Part shown: positions 52,332 to 61,515 of the stretch, piece by piece
Numbering within the stretch: position 1 is the first letter of the stretch
How the letters are laid out: every line of letters begins with the position of its first letter
Source: Acinetobacter corruptisaponis
GTDB lineage: Bacteria; Pseudomonadota; Gammaproteobacteria; Pseudomonadales; Moraxellaceae
DNA: 64,000 nucleotides
Direction of reading: 5' to 3'
Assembly: GCF_030053775.1 (NCBI RefSeq)
Contig: NZ_CP125669.1
Coordinates: 2,661,962-2,725,961, forward strand
Program-made: the position numbers and the translations under genes
Notes under the pieces: model-generated
The model's input: the letters and a program-made list of their open reading frames with translations, nothing else
What the model was told of the DNA's origin: nothing
The model's database searches: none

Positions 52332-54239
52332 ATGTTGTATACCGAAATTCCAACTCAACGTCCTGTTACGCCATTGTTAGATGGAATTGATCATCCACAA
52401 CAGTTACGTCAGCTCGAACAAGGCCTGCTCCCACAAGTGGCGGATGAGTTGCGTCAATATATTCTGTATGCGGCAGGACAAAGCGGTGGCCATTTTGGTG
52501 CAAATCTGGGAGTGGTTGAACTGACGGTTGCCCTGCATTATTGCTTTAACACACCCCAGGATCGTCTGGTTTGGGATGTGGGGCATCAGGCTTATCCACA
52601 TAAGGTGTTGACAGGTCGCCGTGACAGAATCACCACGATTCGTGCCAAAGATGGTTTGGCTGCATTTCCTGCCCGTGAAGAATCCGAGTTTGATACCTTT
52701 GGGGTAGGCCATTCATCAACAGCAATTTCTGCTGGTCTTGGTATGGCACTTGCGCGTCGCTACCAAAAAGACCTATGTGATGTGGTTGCCATTGTAGGTG
52801 ATGGTGCAATGACCGCAGGTATGGCCTTTGAAGCCATGAATGATGCGGTTGCCCATGATGCCGACCTGATCGTGGTACTGAATGACAATGATATGTCGAT
52901 CTCGTGCAGTACAGGCGGCTTTGCCAAGCACTTGGCGGCGATTTGGGAAACAGGTCAGTTGATTAATGTCAATGAACAGGGTGAAGCCTATGTTCAGCCA
53001 CATCCAAAATGGACCTATAACTCACGTCTGCACCAGTCGGCAACAGATGCTGCGGATAATCTGTTTAAAGCGATTGGTTTCGATTATTTTGGGCCGTTTG
53101 ATGGTCATGATGTGGAGCAGTTGGTACAGGTTTTCCATGCCCTGAAAAAACGTAAGGGTCCACGTCTGGTGCATGTCTATACCAAAAAAGGCAAGGGCTT
53201 TGCCCCTGCAGAAGCAGACCCAATTACCTATCATGCCATTACCAAAATTGCGCCCGTAGCTTGTGCGCCAGCGAAAACTTCTTCTTCAAAAGCAGCGCCA
53301 AAATATTCGGATGTGTTTGGGCAATGGCTCTGTGATGAAGCAGCGCAGGATGATCTTTTACTGGCGATTACCCCAGCCATGTGCGAAGGTTCAGGCATGG
53401 TGCAATTCGCACAGCAATATCCTGAACGCTTCTTTGATGTGGCGATTGCGGAGCAACATGCGGTTACGCTGGCAGCAGGTATGGCCTGCGAGGGTTTAAA
53501 GCCTGTTGTAGCGATTTACTCAACCTTTTTGCAGCGTGGCTATGACCAGTTGATCCATGATGTTGCGTTACAGAATCTGGATGTGACTTTCGGTATTGAC
53601 CGTGCAGGCTTGGTTGGCGAGGATGGCCCAACCCATGCGGGTGCCTATGACTATGCCTATATGCGTACAATTCCAAATATGGTGATCATGGCACCGAAAG
53701 ACGAAAATGAATGCCGTCAAATGCTGCATACTGCCTACCACTACAAAGGGCCAACAGCAGTACGCTATCCAAGAGGTGTAGGAACAGGTGTTGAAATTCA
53801 ACAACAGATGACTGCTTTGGAGATTGGTAAAGCTGAAATCGTTGCTGAATTTAATCAGGATGTTGAACAACAGATCAGTATTCTCGCCTTTGGTAGCCGT
53901 GTGGCAGCTTCAGTTGATGCCGCAGCGCAGTTTGCCAATCAATATGCAGTTGGTGTGCGTGTGGTGAACATGCGTTTTGTGAAACCACTGGATGAACAAA
54001 TCATTCGTGAGCTTGCTGAAAAGACCAACCTTTTTGTTACGGTGGAAGAACATGCAGTGATGGCGGGTGCGGGCAGTGCGGTGAATGAATTTCTGGCGCA
54101 GGCGAGAATTGTGAAACCTATCTTGAACCTTGGTTTGCCAGATGCATTTTTACATCAGGCGACACACCAGCAAATGCTGGCGGACTGTGGTCTGGATAGT
54201 CAGGGTATTTTAGCCTCAATTCAAAAGGCATGGTTTTAA
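52332..54239 (+). CDS. dxs: 1-Deoxy-D-xylulose-5-phosphate synthase
   Basis: First enzyme of the MEP isoprenoid pathway; condenses pyruvate and glyceraldehyde-3-phosphate with thiamine diphosphate. Motifs: [49 protein letters not shown] and the ND of [11 protein letters not shown] for ThDP-Mg, then [17 protein letters not shown] and [19 protein letters not shown] in the pyrimidine-binding part. 635 residues. The frame is open 19 codons upstream; [11 protein letters not shown] is the natural start. Divergent from ribA. Confidence 0.97.
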   Translation: MLYTEIPTQRPVTPLLDGIDHPQQLRQLEQGLLPQVADELRQYILYAAGQSGGHFGANLGVVELTVALHYCFNTPQDRLVWDVGHQAYPHKVLTGRRDRITTIRAKDGLAAFPAREESEFDTFGVGHSSTAISAGLGMALARRYQKDLCDVVAIVGDGAMTAGMAFEAMNDAVAHDADLIVVLNDNDMSISCSTGGFAKHLAAIWETGQLINVNEQGEAYVQPHPKWTYNSRLHQSATDAADNLFKAIGFDYFGPFDGHDVEQLVQVFHALKKRKGPRLVHVYTKKGKGFAPAEADPITYHAITKIAPVACAPAKTSSSKAAPKYSDVFGQWLCDEAAQDDLLLAITPAMCEGSGMVQFAQQYPERFFDVAIAEQHAVTLAAGMACEGLKPVVAIYSTFLQRGYDQLIHDVALQNLDVTFGIDRAGLVGEDGPTHAGAYDYAYMRTIPNMVIMAPKDENECRQMLHTAYHYKGPTAVRYPRGVGTGVEIQQQMTALEIGKAEIVAEFNQDVEQQISILAFGSRVAASVDAAAQFANQYAVGVRVVNMRFVKPLDEQIIRELAEKTNLFVTVEEHAVMAGAGSAVNEFLAQARIVKPILNLGLPDAFLHQATHQQMLADCGLDSQGILASIQKAWF

Positions 54240-54289
54240 TCAACAAACCATGTGAATGTGGAAATAATTTTTCGCAACATTTTTTCCCT

Positions 54290-54325
54290 AAAAGCGCTTA
54301 TATTTGATAGAATATGAGCGCTTTT
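54290..54325. terminator. Hairpin after dxs
   Basis: AAAAGCGCTTATA pairs with TATGAGCGCTTTT with one G-T pair and a ten-base loop. T-run at the end of the arm; it could end dxs transcription or be part of the suhB promoter. Confidence 0.6.
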
Positions 54326-54371
54326 ATGCATTATTCTTTGTCAAAATCTTCAAATTTGTAGTGGGTGTTCA

Positions 54372-55202
54372 ATGGAACCTATGGTGGTTATGGCTGCGCG
54401 TGCGGCTCAAACAGTTGGTCAAGAGCTTTTAAAGGCACATCAAAATCGTCATAAACTCGATTTACAAGTTGAAGAAAAAGGCATTGATGGTCCAGTAACG
54501 CGTGTTGACCGTTACATCGAACAACTTACCATTGATACCCTCCGTAAAAGCTATAAAAACCACAGCTTCCTTGGTGAAGAGTTTGGTATGCAGGAAGGTA
54601 AAGGTCACGATGCAGACTGGTGCTGGGTGATTGATCCCCTAGATGGCACACAAAACTTTATTCATGGTTTTCCACATTTCTGTATCTCAATTGCGGTACA
54701 ACATAAAGGCGTAACTCAACACGGTGTGATCTATGATCCAGTGCGTGATGAATTGTTCTCTGCCAGCCGTGGCCGTGGCGCAGTGATGAACCAGCGCCGT
54801 ATTCGTGTCAATGTAAAAGATTCTTTGGAAAATACTTTCCTTGCTGTTGGTCATCCTTACCGTGCAAAACGTAATGGTGAAATTGTTTCTTATGCAGAAC
54901 AGCATTTCGCTTCATTATTGGCTGTAACCAAATCAGGTGCGCAAATCCGTCGTGGTGGTTCTGCCGCACTGGACTTAGCTTATGTGGCTGCGGGTCGTTT
55001 TGATGGTTTCTTCGAGCTTGGCTTGAAGCCATGGGATATTGCCGCGGGTGAGTTGATTATTAAGGAAGCGGGTGGTGTCGTAGTCGATGCACGTGGTGGC
55101 AATGATTCATTGGACAATGGTCAGGTGCTTGCCTGTTCGCTTAAAATGTTAAAACCTTTGATGCAGGCGGTCGTTCCAGCTTGGGGCGAAGCTGCAAAAT
55201 AA
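54372..55202 (+). CDS. suhB: Inositol-1-monophosphatase family protein SuhB
   Basis: Mg-dependent phosphatase fold; SuhB also aids rRNA transcription antitermination. Motifs: SFLGEEFG, WVIDPLDGTQNFIHGFPHF (DPLDGT metal site), GGSAALDLAYVAAGRFDGFFELGLKPWDIAAGELIIKEAGG. 276 residues. It lies between dxs and a kinase-like gene. Confidence 0.95.
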   Translation: MEPMVVMAARAAQTVGQELLKAHQNRHKLDLQVEEKGIDGPVTRVDRYIEQLTIDTLRKSYKNHSFLGEEFGMQEGKGHDADWCWVIDPLDGTQNFIHGFPHFCISIAVQHKGVTQHGVIYDPVRDELFSASRGRGAVMNQRRIRVNVKDSLENTFLAVGHPYRAKRNGEIVSYAEQHFASLLAVTKSGAQIRRGGSAALDLAYVAAGRFDGFFELGLKPWDIAAGELIIKEAGGVVVDARGGNDSLDNGQVLACSLKMLKPLMQAVVPAWGEAAK

Positions 55203-55221
55203 TTTGTAGATTTCTAAAAAA

Positions 55222-55246
55222 GCCCTCAATATTTTGAGGGCCTTTT
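55222..55246 (+). terminator. suhB terminator
   Basis: Stem GCCCTCAA/TTGAGGGC with a four-base loop, then CTTTTTAT. The start of the next gene (55255) lies only nine bases later. Confidence 0.85.
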
Positions 55247-55254
55247 TATATGAA

Positions 55255-55851
55255 ATGATAAAAACAAGGTTAAATGAATTGTTGATCTATTTTATTGGTC
55301 CAGGCGGTGCGGGAAAAACAACCACGGCAAAGTTGTTGGCATCGCAATTAGGATGTGGATGCTATGATTTAGACGAATATTTTATGCAGGTCGAAAGCAA
55401 TATCGCACAGTACATTGCAGAATATGGCTATCCGCAATATGCGGCTCGAAATGTGCAATTATTTTTAGAATTACAACAAAAATCTGAAAATCAAGAAATA
55501 ATAATTATTGTATGCTCTTCAGGATTTATGACTTATTCAGAGGATACTCATCAAGACTATATAAAAATAAAGAATGAAATAGAGAAGCATAAATTCACCT
55601 TTTTATTGTTACCCTCATTGGAACTGGAAAAATGTGTTCAGGAAATTCTTACAAGGCAGATGACTCGGACGTATTTGAATGCTTCTTGGAAAAAGGAAGA
55701 GTTGAAGATCAGAACACGATTTCAACTGTATGTCAGATTGGATTGTCAAATTGTTTTAACGAATGAGGTGCCAGATATTATTGTGTCTGAAATAAGGGAA
55801 ATAATCGCAGGCTATATATTCTCAGATGGCTTGCTACCTATTGTTATATAA
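55255..55851 (+). CDS. Shikimate-kinase-like P-loop protein
   Basis: 198 residues. Walker A at the start, FIGPGGAGKTTTAKLLASQLG, then the shikimate-kinase-like YDLDEYFMQVESNIAQYIAEYG with the DxD. It also has an R in the lid region (EILTRQMTRTYLN). It lacks other shikimate kinase signatures (no GGG), so the substrate may be different. AT-rich, unlike suhB. It starts right after the suhB terminator and must have its own promoter or read-through. No Shine-Dalgarno is visible. Confidence 0.65.
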   Translation: MIKTRLNELLIYFIGPGGAGKTTTAKLLASQLGCGCYDLDEYFMQVESNIAQYIAEYGYPQYAARNVQLFLELQQKSENQEIIIIVCSSGFMTYSEDTHQDYIKIKNEIEKHKFTFLLLPSLELEKCVQEILTRQMTRTYLNASWKKEELKIRTRFQLYVRLDCQIVLTNEVPDIIVSEIREIIAGYIFSDGLLPIVI

Positions 55852-55935
55852 GTATAATTTAAAAAAATAGTAGGGAACTGGAAGAATGGCTTTAGCAAAG
55901 AATTGTTATCGAATTACGAAAACCTATTAAAAAAG

Positions 55936-55963
55936 GTGACTTTTAAAATTATTCTGCTATAAT
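55936..55963 (+). promoter_or_regulatory. Promoter of the RNA helicase gene
   Basis: TATAAT at 55958-55963 is a perfect -10 box; GTGACT at 55936-55941 with a 16-base spacer is the likely -35. Transcription would start near 55970, giving a leader of about 270 bases. Confidence 0.6.
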
Positions 55964-55965
55964 CC

Positions 55966-56106
55966 GCGCACGCACTTAAATTCCAGTTCATTACCTGAAC
56001 ATTCAGTTCTATTCATATTATGCGCACGCTGTCCATAGAGAGGACCACATCTTGCGCCCAAATCGCTTAGCGATTCTTCAGGTTGAGGCAGTAATCAAGC
56101 GTGCGT
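55966..56106 (+). ncRNA. Structured 5' leader of the RNA helicase mRNA
   Basis: GCGCACGC at 55966-55973 and 56022-56029 can each pair with GCGTGCG at 56099-56105. A further hairpin AATCGC/GCGATT lies at 56070-56084. The two identical left arms compete for one right arm, which would allow two alternative folds. DEAD-box helicase genes are known for long, autoregulated leaders. Confidence 0.45.
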
Positions 56107-56141
56107 TTAGTCCACATCGTCGTTATTCGGATTGCCACTGA
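56052..56141 (+). CDS. Candidate leader peptide, 29 residues
   Basis: From a TTG: LRPNRLAILQVEAVIKRAFS then PHRRYSDCH. GAGAGGA (56037-56043) is well placed about eight bases before it. It lies inside the structured leader and contains the right arm of the stem, so its translation would change the fold. No known leader-peptide family. Confidence 0.3.
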   Translation: MRPNRLAILQVEAVIKRAFSPHRRYSDCH

Positions 56142-56239
56142 ATTGTACTTATATTCAGCTTGAGTCGCTTTGCCGCTTGTTGCCGATGTCTATTTTTTGT
56201 ATTTATTAAAATGGAGCACCCATTAGGGTGAAACTCTCT

Positions 56240-58162
56240 ATGAGCAAAACTTTTGCCGAATTTTCCTTACATGAAACCCTACAACAAGCACTTGAAGGTT
56301 TAGGCTTTACTAGCCCGACACCTGTACAGGAACAAGCGATTCCAGCTGCTTTAGCAGGTAAAGATTTATTAGTTTCAAGCCAGACTGGTTCTGGTAAAAC
56401 AGCCGCATTCCTACTCCCGACATTAAATGCTTTAGCGGGTCAGGAAACTTTTGTGCCATTTAAAGAGCGCATGAAAGCAGTGACTCAACCAAGCATCTTG
56501 GTTTTATGCCCGACACGTGAATTGGCTCAACAGGTTAGCCAGGACGCGATTGCATTTGTACGTCACATGAAAGGTGTTCGTATTGCCGCAATCATGGGTG
56601 GTATGCCTTTTGGTAAGCAAATTCAACAGCTTAAAGGTGCACAAGTCATTGTTGCAACCCCAGGCCGTTTACTTGACTTGGTTAATCGTCGTCAGTTGAA
56701 ACTTGATAAAGTTGAATCATTGATCGTTGACGAAGCTGACCGTATGTTAGACCTTGGCTTCTCTGAAGATTTGGAAGCGATCAGTGATCTGGCTGCAAAC
56801 CGTAATCAAACACTCATGTTCTCTGCAACATTTGCGGACCGTATTATCCGTTTAGCAGAACGCATGATGAACGATCCTGAGCGTATTGCGATTGAGACAG
56901 GCCATAGTACTAATACTGATGTAACTCAAACATTGCATTGGACAGATGGTTTTGAGCACAAGAAAAAATTACTGACTCACTGGTTGTCTGACGAATCAGT
57001 TGATCAGGCGGTTGTTTTTGCAAGCACGCAAGAAGATACCGACATGCTGGCTGAAGAATTGGCTGAAGCAGGTCACTCGGTTGTTGCGCTACATGGTGCG
57101 ATGCCACAAACCGTTCGTAACCGTCGTTTACGTAGCATTCGTGAAGGTCGTGCAAAAATTCTGGTGGCAACTGACGTTGCGGCGCGTGGTTTAGACGTAC
57201 CAACCATTTCTCACGTAATTAACTTCGGTTTACCGATGAAAAATGAAGACTATGTACACCGTATTGGCCGTACAGGCCGTGCGGGCCGTTCAGGTCAGGC
57301 GATTACCTTGGCGACTTACCGTGAACGCGGCAAAATTCGTGCCTTGGAAGATTATTTAGATGCGCGTTTAAATGTATCTGAAATCGAAGGTCTAGAGCCA
57401 TCTCCACCTCCTGCACGTTCAGGTCGTGATGGTGGTGGTCGTGGCCGCGGTGGTAATGGCGGTGGCCGTGATGGTGGCGGTCGTGGCCGTGGTGGTTTCG
57501 GCGGTGGTCGTCGTTTTGAAGGTGAAGGTAACTTCAAGCGTCGTGAAGGCGGTGATGATCGTCCACGTCGTAGCTTTGATGACAAACCTCGTGGTGAGCG
57601 TCCAGCGTTTGGTGGTGAAGACCGTCCACGTCGCGAATTCAATTCAGATCGCCCACGTCGTGAGGGTGGTTTTGAAGACCGTCCACGTCGCGAGTTCAAT
57701 TCTGATCGCCCACGCCGTGAGGGTGGTTTTGATGATCGTCCAAAGCGTAGCTTTGGTGGTGAAGACCATCCACGTCGTGAGTTCAATTCTGATCGCCCAC
57801 GTCGTGAGGGTGGTTTCAATGATAAGCCACGTTTTGATGCGAATGATGACAACCGTGGCAATCGCGTAGACTATAAACCACGTCGTGAGGGTGGCTTCGG
57901 CGACCGTCCAAAACGTGATTTTGGTGATCGTCCACAACGTGAGGGTGGCTTCGGTGACCGTCCAAAGCGCGATTTTGGTGATCGTCCACAACGCGAGGGT
58001 GGTTTCGGTGACCGTCCAAAACGTAGTTTCGGTGATGACCGTCCAAAGCGCAGTTTTGGCGATGACCGTCCAAAACGTAAGTTCGGCGGTGAAGATCGTC
58101 CAGCGCGCGGCACTCGTGAGGAAACTTTCGGTGGCGACCGTCGTCGCAAAAATGACTTTTAA
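56240..58162 (+). CDS. DEAD-box ATP-dependent RNA helicase with repeat tail
   Basis: 640 residues. Helicase core motifs in order: Q motif GFTSPTPVQEQAIP, SQTGSGKTAAF, PTRELAQQ, VDEADRMLDLGF, SAT, and HRIGRTGRAGR. From about 385 there is a Gly/Arg-rich tail (RGG type), then repeats of DRPRREGGF and GDRPKRDF units, which bind RNA. RhlE/DeaD-like, probably acting in ribosome assembly and RNA decay, often cold-induced. AGGGTG before 56240 favours this ATG over a GTG at 56228. Confidence 0.9.
   Translation: MSKTFAEFSLHETLQQALEGLGFTSPTPVQEQAIPAALAGKDLLVSSQTGSGKTAAFLLPTLNALAGQETFVPFKERMKAVTQPSILVLCPTRELAQQVSQDAIAFVRHMKGVRIAAIMGGMPFGKQIQQLKGAQVIVATPGRLLDLVNRRQLKLDKVESLIVDEADRMLDLGFSEDLEAISDLAANRNQTLMFSATFADRIIRLAERMMNDPERIAIETGHSTNTDVTQTLHWTDGFEHKKKLLTHWLSDESVDQAVVFASTQEDTDMLAEELAEAGHSVVALHGAMPQTVRNRRLRSIREGRAKILVATDVAARGLDVPTISHVINFGLPMKNEDYVHRIGRTGRAGRSGQAITLATYRERGKIRALEDYLDARLNVSEIEGLEPSPPPARSGRDGGGRGRGGNGGGRDGGGRGRGGFGGGRRFEGEGNFKRREGGDDRPRRSFDDKPRGERPAFGGEDRPRREFNSDRPRREGGFEDRPRREFNSDRPRREGGFDDRPKRSFGGEDHPRREFNSDRPRREGGFNDKPRFDANDDNRGNRVDYKPRREGGFGDRPKRDFGDRPQREGGFGDRPKRDFGDRPQREGGFGDRPKRSFGDDRPKRSFGDDRPKRKFGGEDRPARGTREETFGGDRRRKNDF
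57570..58115 (+). repeat. In-frame tandem repeats encoding the helicase tail
   Basis: Units of about 27-48 bases recur (CGTCCACGTCG, GATCGTCCACAACG, GAGGGTGGTTTC), encoding EFNSDRPRREGGF three times and FGDRPKRDFGDRPQREGG-type units about three times. The repeats keep frame, so copy number may vary between strains without loss of function. Confidence 0.8.
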
Positions 58163-58186
58163 TCGATAAAAACCGATGAAAAAACT

Positions 58187-58212
58187 AAGCCAGTTGTAAA
58201 ACTGGCTTTTTT
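58187..58212 (+). terminator. Helicase gene terminator
   Basis: Stem AAGCCAGTT/AACTGGCTT with a four-base loop and T-run. Confidence 0.9.
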
Positions 58213-58272
58213 ATTTGGGATTAGTCAGGTAAAATTGTTAAAATGTGTGCTAATTCAAATTTTGTATAAGAA

Positions 58273-58485
58273 ATGAAAAGGGTTAATCAAAACAAAAGTC
58301 TTTTGAGTCAAATGTGGTCTTTCATATGCAATGATGGACTGCCATGCCTTTTTGTCATTTTGATGCTGTGTAATGGCCTGTTTTTCGCCTATGCACTTTT
58401 TGATGCCAATCACGCCGATTCCCTAAATGTCAATTCCAGCCAAACTACCAGTCAGGTCGTCTCAAAAAATAACTACATAAATTAA
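58273..58485 (+). CDS. Small membrane protein candidate
   Basis: 70 residues with one clear transmembrane helix (LPCLFVILMLCNGLFFAYALF) and a polar, Ser/Asn-rich C-terminus. The Shine-Dalgarno is weak. It sits between the helicase terminator and mlaF on the same strand. A real single-span protein is plausible but unproven. Confidence 0.45.
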   Translation: MKRVNQNKSLLSQMWSFICNDGLPCLFVILMLCNGLFFAYALFDANHADSLNVNSSQTTSQVVSKNNYIN

Positions 58486-58579
58486 TAATCTTCATACGTC
58501 GCTTATCAAAATAAAAACAACGATTTAATCTTTCAGTGTATAGTATGCGTGCATAAAAAGTGCAGGAATGAATGCCATT

Positions 58580-59398
58580 ATGAATAACAAATCTCCTCTC
58601 GATAGCGAAGCCCTAATTGAAGTTAAAAACCTGAGCTTTAATCGAGGAGAACGCGTCATTTATGACGATATCAGCCTTAAAATTCGACGTGGTCAAATTA
58701 CTGCCATTATGGGACCATCAGGTACAGGTAAAACCACTCTATTGCGTTTGATTGGCGGACAACTGAGTCCTGATCAGGGCGAAGTTTTACTGGATGGTAA
58801 AAATATTGCATCCATGTCACGCAATGAGTTGTTTGCTGCGCGTGCCCGTATGGGTATGTTATTCCAGAGTGGTGCGCTGTTTACTGATATGTCAGTGTAT
58901 GAAAATGTGGCATTCCCGATTCGTGCACATACCAAATTGCCAGAACACCTCATTGCAGAACTGGTGGCATTAAAACTTGAATCAGTCGGTTTACGTGGTG
59001 CTGAGCAGTTGATGCCAACTGAGCTTTCGGGTGGTATGAACCGACGTGTGGCTTTGGCACGTGCCATTGCACTTGATCCTGAACTGATCATGTATGATGA
59101 ACCGTTTGCAGGACAGGACCCGATTGTGATGGGGGTGCTTACCCGTTTAATCCGTTCCCTGCGCGAAGCGTTGGATTTAACGACCATTGTTGTCTCACAT
59201 GATGTCTCAGAGACACTGTCGATTGCCGATTATATTTATGTGGTGGCGGAAGGCAAAATTCAGGGTGAAGGTTCACCTGAACAATTAAAAAATCACGCAT
59301 CGCCATTTGTGCGCCAGTTTTTAACAGGTTCGGTTGAGGGACCTGTCGAATATCAATTTACTCACCAAGCATATTTAGATAACGAGGTTCGTCCATGA
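58580..59398 (+). CDS. mlaF: Mla phospholipid transport ATPase MlaF
   Basis: ATP-binding subunit of the inner-membrane MlaFEDB complex that moves phospholipids between the membranes. Walker A GPSGTGKTT, ABC signature LSGGMNRRVALARAIALDP, Walker B LIMYDEP, and the His switch VVSHD are all present. MNNKSPLDSE (58580) is preferred to the ATG at 58568, whose AGGA is too close. Its stop overlaps mlaE (ATGA). Confidence 0.94.
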   Translation: MNNKSPLDSEALIEVKNLSFNRGERVIYDDISLKIRRGQITAIMGPSGTGKTTLLRLIGGQLSPDQGEVLLDGKNIASMSRNELFAARARMGMLFQSGALFTDMSVYENVAFPIRAHTKLPEHLIAELVALKLESVGLRGAEQLMPTELSGGMNRRVALARAIALDPELIMYDEPFAGQDPIVMGVLTRLIRSLREALDLTTIVVSHDVSETLSIADYIYVVAEGKIQGEGSPEQLKNHASPFVRQFLTGSVEGPVEYQFTHQAYLDNEVRP

Positions 59399-60174
59399 AT
59401 GCGATTGCCTGGCTAGGTAGACTCGTTATTGAGCGAATAAAGGGAATTGGTGCTGCGGCACTGATGCTCCTGCAAGTTTTATTTTCCATGCCATCCAAAG
59501 GTGGCTTTCAGCGTTTTGTGTACCAGATGTATCGTGTTGGGGTGATGTCCCTGCTGATTATCGCAGTTTCAGGCTTGTTTATTGGCGCTGTTCTTGGCTT
59601 GCAGATGTATAGCATTCTGGTCACCTTTGGCAGTGAGGCGATGCTGGGTACAGCAATTTCACTGACATTACTGCGTGAACTGGCATCTGTGGTAGCTGCC
59701 TTGCTGTTCGCAGGCCGTGCAGGTTCAGCATTGACCGCTGAAATTGGTTCCATGAAGCAGAGTGAACAGCTTGCCAGTATGGAAATGATCGGGGTTGATC
59801 CACTTCGGCAAATTGTTTCTCCACGTTTATGGGCAGGGATTGTCAGCTTGCCAATGCTCACCGTGATTTTTGCAACCATTGGCATTATTGGTGGCAAGAT
59901 GGTGGGTGTTGATTTCTTGGGTGCTGATGAAGGTTCATTCTGGAGTGGCATGCAAAGCAGCGTGCAGTTCTGGCATGACATTTTCAATGGCACCATTATT
60001 AAAAGCATTGTATTTGCCCTGATTTGTACATGGGTAGCGGTCTATCAGGGCTATGCCTGTGACCCGACACCTGAAGGTATCGCGACTGCCATGACCAGAA
60101 CGGTCGTATATTCTTCACTTTGTGTATTAGGTTTTGATTTCGTGTTGACTGCGGTCATGTTCGGAGGGATTTAA
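59395..60174 (+). CDS. mlaE: Mla permease MlaE
   Basis: Inner-membrane permease of the Mla system. 259 residues. Five to six helices with the MlaE family blocks FIGAVLGLQMYSILVTFGSEAMLGTAISLTLLRELASVVAALLFAGRAGSALTAEIGSMK and PSLRLWAGIVSLPML-like region (VSPRLWAGIVSLPMLTVIF). Start overlaps the mlaF stop, stop overlaps the mlaD start (TAATG), so the operon is translationally coupled. Confidence 0.95.
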   Translation: MNAIAWLGRLVIERIKGIGAAALMLLQVLFSMPSKGGFQRFVYQMYRVGVMSLLIIAVSGLFIGAVLGLQMYSILVTFGSEAMLGTAISLTLLRELASVVAALLFAGRAGSALTAEIGSMKQSEQLASMEMIGVDPLRQIVSPRLWAGIVSLPMLTVIFATIGIIGGKMVGVDFLGADEGSFWSGMQSSVQFWHDIFNGTIIKSIVFALICTWVAVYQGYACDPTPEGIATAMTRTVVYSSLCVLGFDFVLTAVMFGGI

Positions 60175-60851
60175 TGAAATCACGTACTAGTGAGCTGGCC
60201 GTAGGTATTTTTGTCATTATCTTCGGTATCGCTCTATTTTTTCTTGCGATGAAGGTCAGTGGCCTAGTTGGTACCAATTTACGTGACAGCTACAGCATGA
60301 CAGCGCAGTTTGATAATGTGAATGGTTTAAAACCACGCGCCAAGGTAACCATGAGTGGTGTCACCATTGGCCGTGTAGAATCCATTACCCTTGATCCAGT
60401 GTCGCGTCTGGCAACAGTCAAGTTTGACCTTGATGGTAAGTTGACCAGCTTTAGTCCAGAGCAACTCAAGGAAGTGCAGAAGAACGCACTTGAAGAATTG
60501 CGCTACAGCGCTGACTATGAGCAGGCCGATGCCACGAAACAAAAAGAAATGGAACAGCAACTCATCCGCAACATGACCTCCATCACCAGTCTGGATGAGG
60601 ATGCTTATATTATGGTTGCAACCAATGGTCTTCTGGGTGAGAAATATTTGAAAGTGGTGCCTGGTGGTGGTGTGAACTACCTTAAACGTGGTGACGTGGT
60701 TTCAAATACCCAGGGTACAATGGATTTAGAAGATTTAATTAGCAAATTTATTACAGGTGGTGCTGGTAAAGCCACAACTGGCTCAACCGCAACAGAGGGT
60801 TCAACTTCGCAGCCAGCCGCCGCTGAAGCAGAACCATCTTTCGCTGAGTAA
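60174..60851 (+). CDS. mlaD: Mla MCE-domain lipid-binding subunit MlaD
   Basis: 225 residues. One N-terminal membrane helix (AVGIFVIIFGIALFFLAMKVSGL) and a periplasmic MCE domain (YSMTAQFDNVNGLKPRAKVTMSGVTIGRVESITLD and TNGLLGEKYLKVVPGG), which forms the hexameric lipid channel. A Thr/Ser/Ala-rich tail follows (after 195). An insert of about 40 residues (LKEVQKNALEELRYSADYEQ) splits the MCE domain, as in Acinetobacter MlaD. Confidence 0.95.
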   Translation: MKSRTSELAVGIFVIIFGIALFFLAMKVSGLVGTNLRDSYSMTAQFDNVNGLKPRAKVTMSGVTIGRVESITLDPVSRLATVKFDLDGKLTSFSPEQLKEVQKNALEELRYSADYEQADATKQKEMEQQLIRNMTSITSLDEDAYIMVATNGLLGEKYLKVVPGGGVNYLKRGDVVSNTQGTMDLEDLISKFITGGAGKATTGSTATEGSTSQPAAAEAEPSFAE

Positions 60852-60871
60852 TTTAGGTTAGGAGATTGTCC

Positions 60872-61504
60872 GTGAACACATTATTGAAACAAACGCTAAC
60901 AGCAAGCGTATTATCGGCTATGCTTGCAACCACAGCATTTGCAGCACCAACAGAAACTCCACCTGATTTTGTCAAGCGTGTTGCTGATGGGCTGATTACC
61001 CGTTTAAAGGCAGATAATGCGAAATTACAGAATAACCCAGCTTTGGTAAGAACGATTATTCGTCAAAATCTTGACCCATATGTAGACTCACAGGCGTTTA
61101 CACGTATTGTGTTAGGTACTTATGCCAATAACCAATATACCAATGCTGCACAGCGTGCCCAGTTTGAGAAAAACTTCCGTGAGGTGATCATCGAAAACTA
61201 TGGTGGTGCTTTCGCGAAATACACCAACGAAAGCTACACCATGCGCCCTTATAAAGCGTCAAACAGTAAAAACCCTGTGGTGACGCTGGACTTCCTGCAC
61301 AATGGTGAAAAGATTCCTGTGTCATTCCAGTTAACCGATAAGGGCGATCAGTGGAAAGTACGTAATATCAATGTGTCTGGCATTGACCTTGGTTTACAGT
61401 TCCGTAACCAGTTTGCGGCAACTGTTCAGCGTAATGGTGGTGATATCAATAAAGCGATTGCAACCTTTAAACCAGATGCAGATGCTGCCGTAAGCAAAAA
61501 ATAA
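60872..61504 (+). CDS. mlaC: Periplasmic phospholipid carrier MlaC
   Basis: 210 residues. Signal peptide ending AFA and then the MlaC fold: DPYVDSQAFTRIVLGTYANNQYTNAAQRAQFEKNFREVIIENYGG, which forms the lipid pocket. It shuttles phospholipids between outer-membrane MlaA and MlaFEDB. The GTG at 60872 is chosen because GGAG lies seven bases before; the frame opens two codons earlier at a TTG. Confidence 0.95.
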   Translation: MNTLLKQTLTASVLSAMLATTAFAAPTETPPDFVKRVADGLITRLKADNAKLQNNPALVRTIIRQNLDPYVDSQAFTRIVLGTYANNQYTNAAQRAQFEKNFREVIIENYGGAFAKYTNESYTMRPYKASNSKNPVVTLDFLHNGEKIPVSFQLTDKGDQWKVRNINVSGIDLGLQFRNQFAATVQRNGGDINKAIATFKPDADAAVSKK

Positions 61505-61515
61505 GGTGGTGACGG

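Noticed and set aside
55852-55935. Gene remnant between the kinase-like gene and the helicase promoter
   Set aside because: Only a 14-codon frame with a GGAAG before it; too short and without a recognisable match.
57352-57861. 169-codon Arg/Pro/Ser-rich frame antisense to the helicase
   Set aside because: It is the mirror of the repeated, codon-biased tail; such frames arise from the repeats and no family fits.
57570-58115. CRISPR-like spaced repeats
   Set aside because: The repeats are in frame with the helicase and vary in spacing; no uniform repeat and spacer units and no cas genes.
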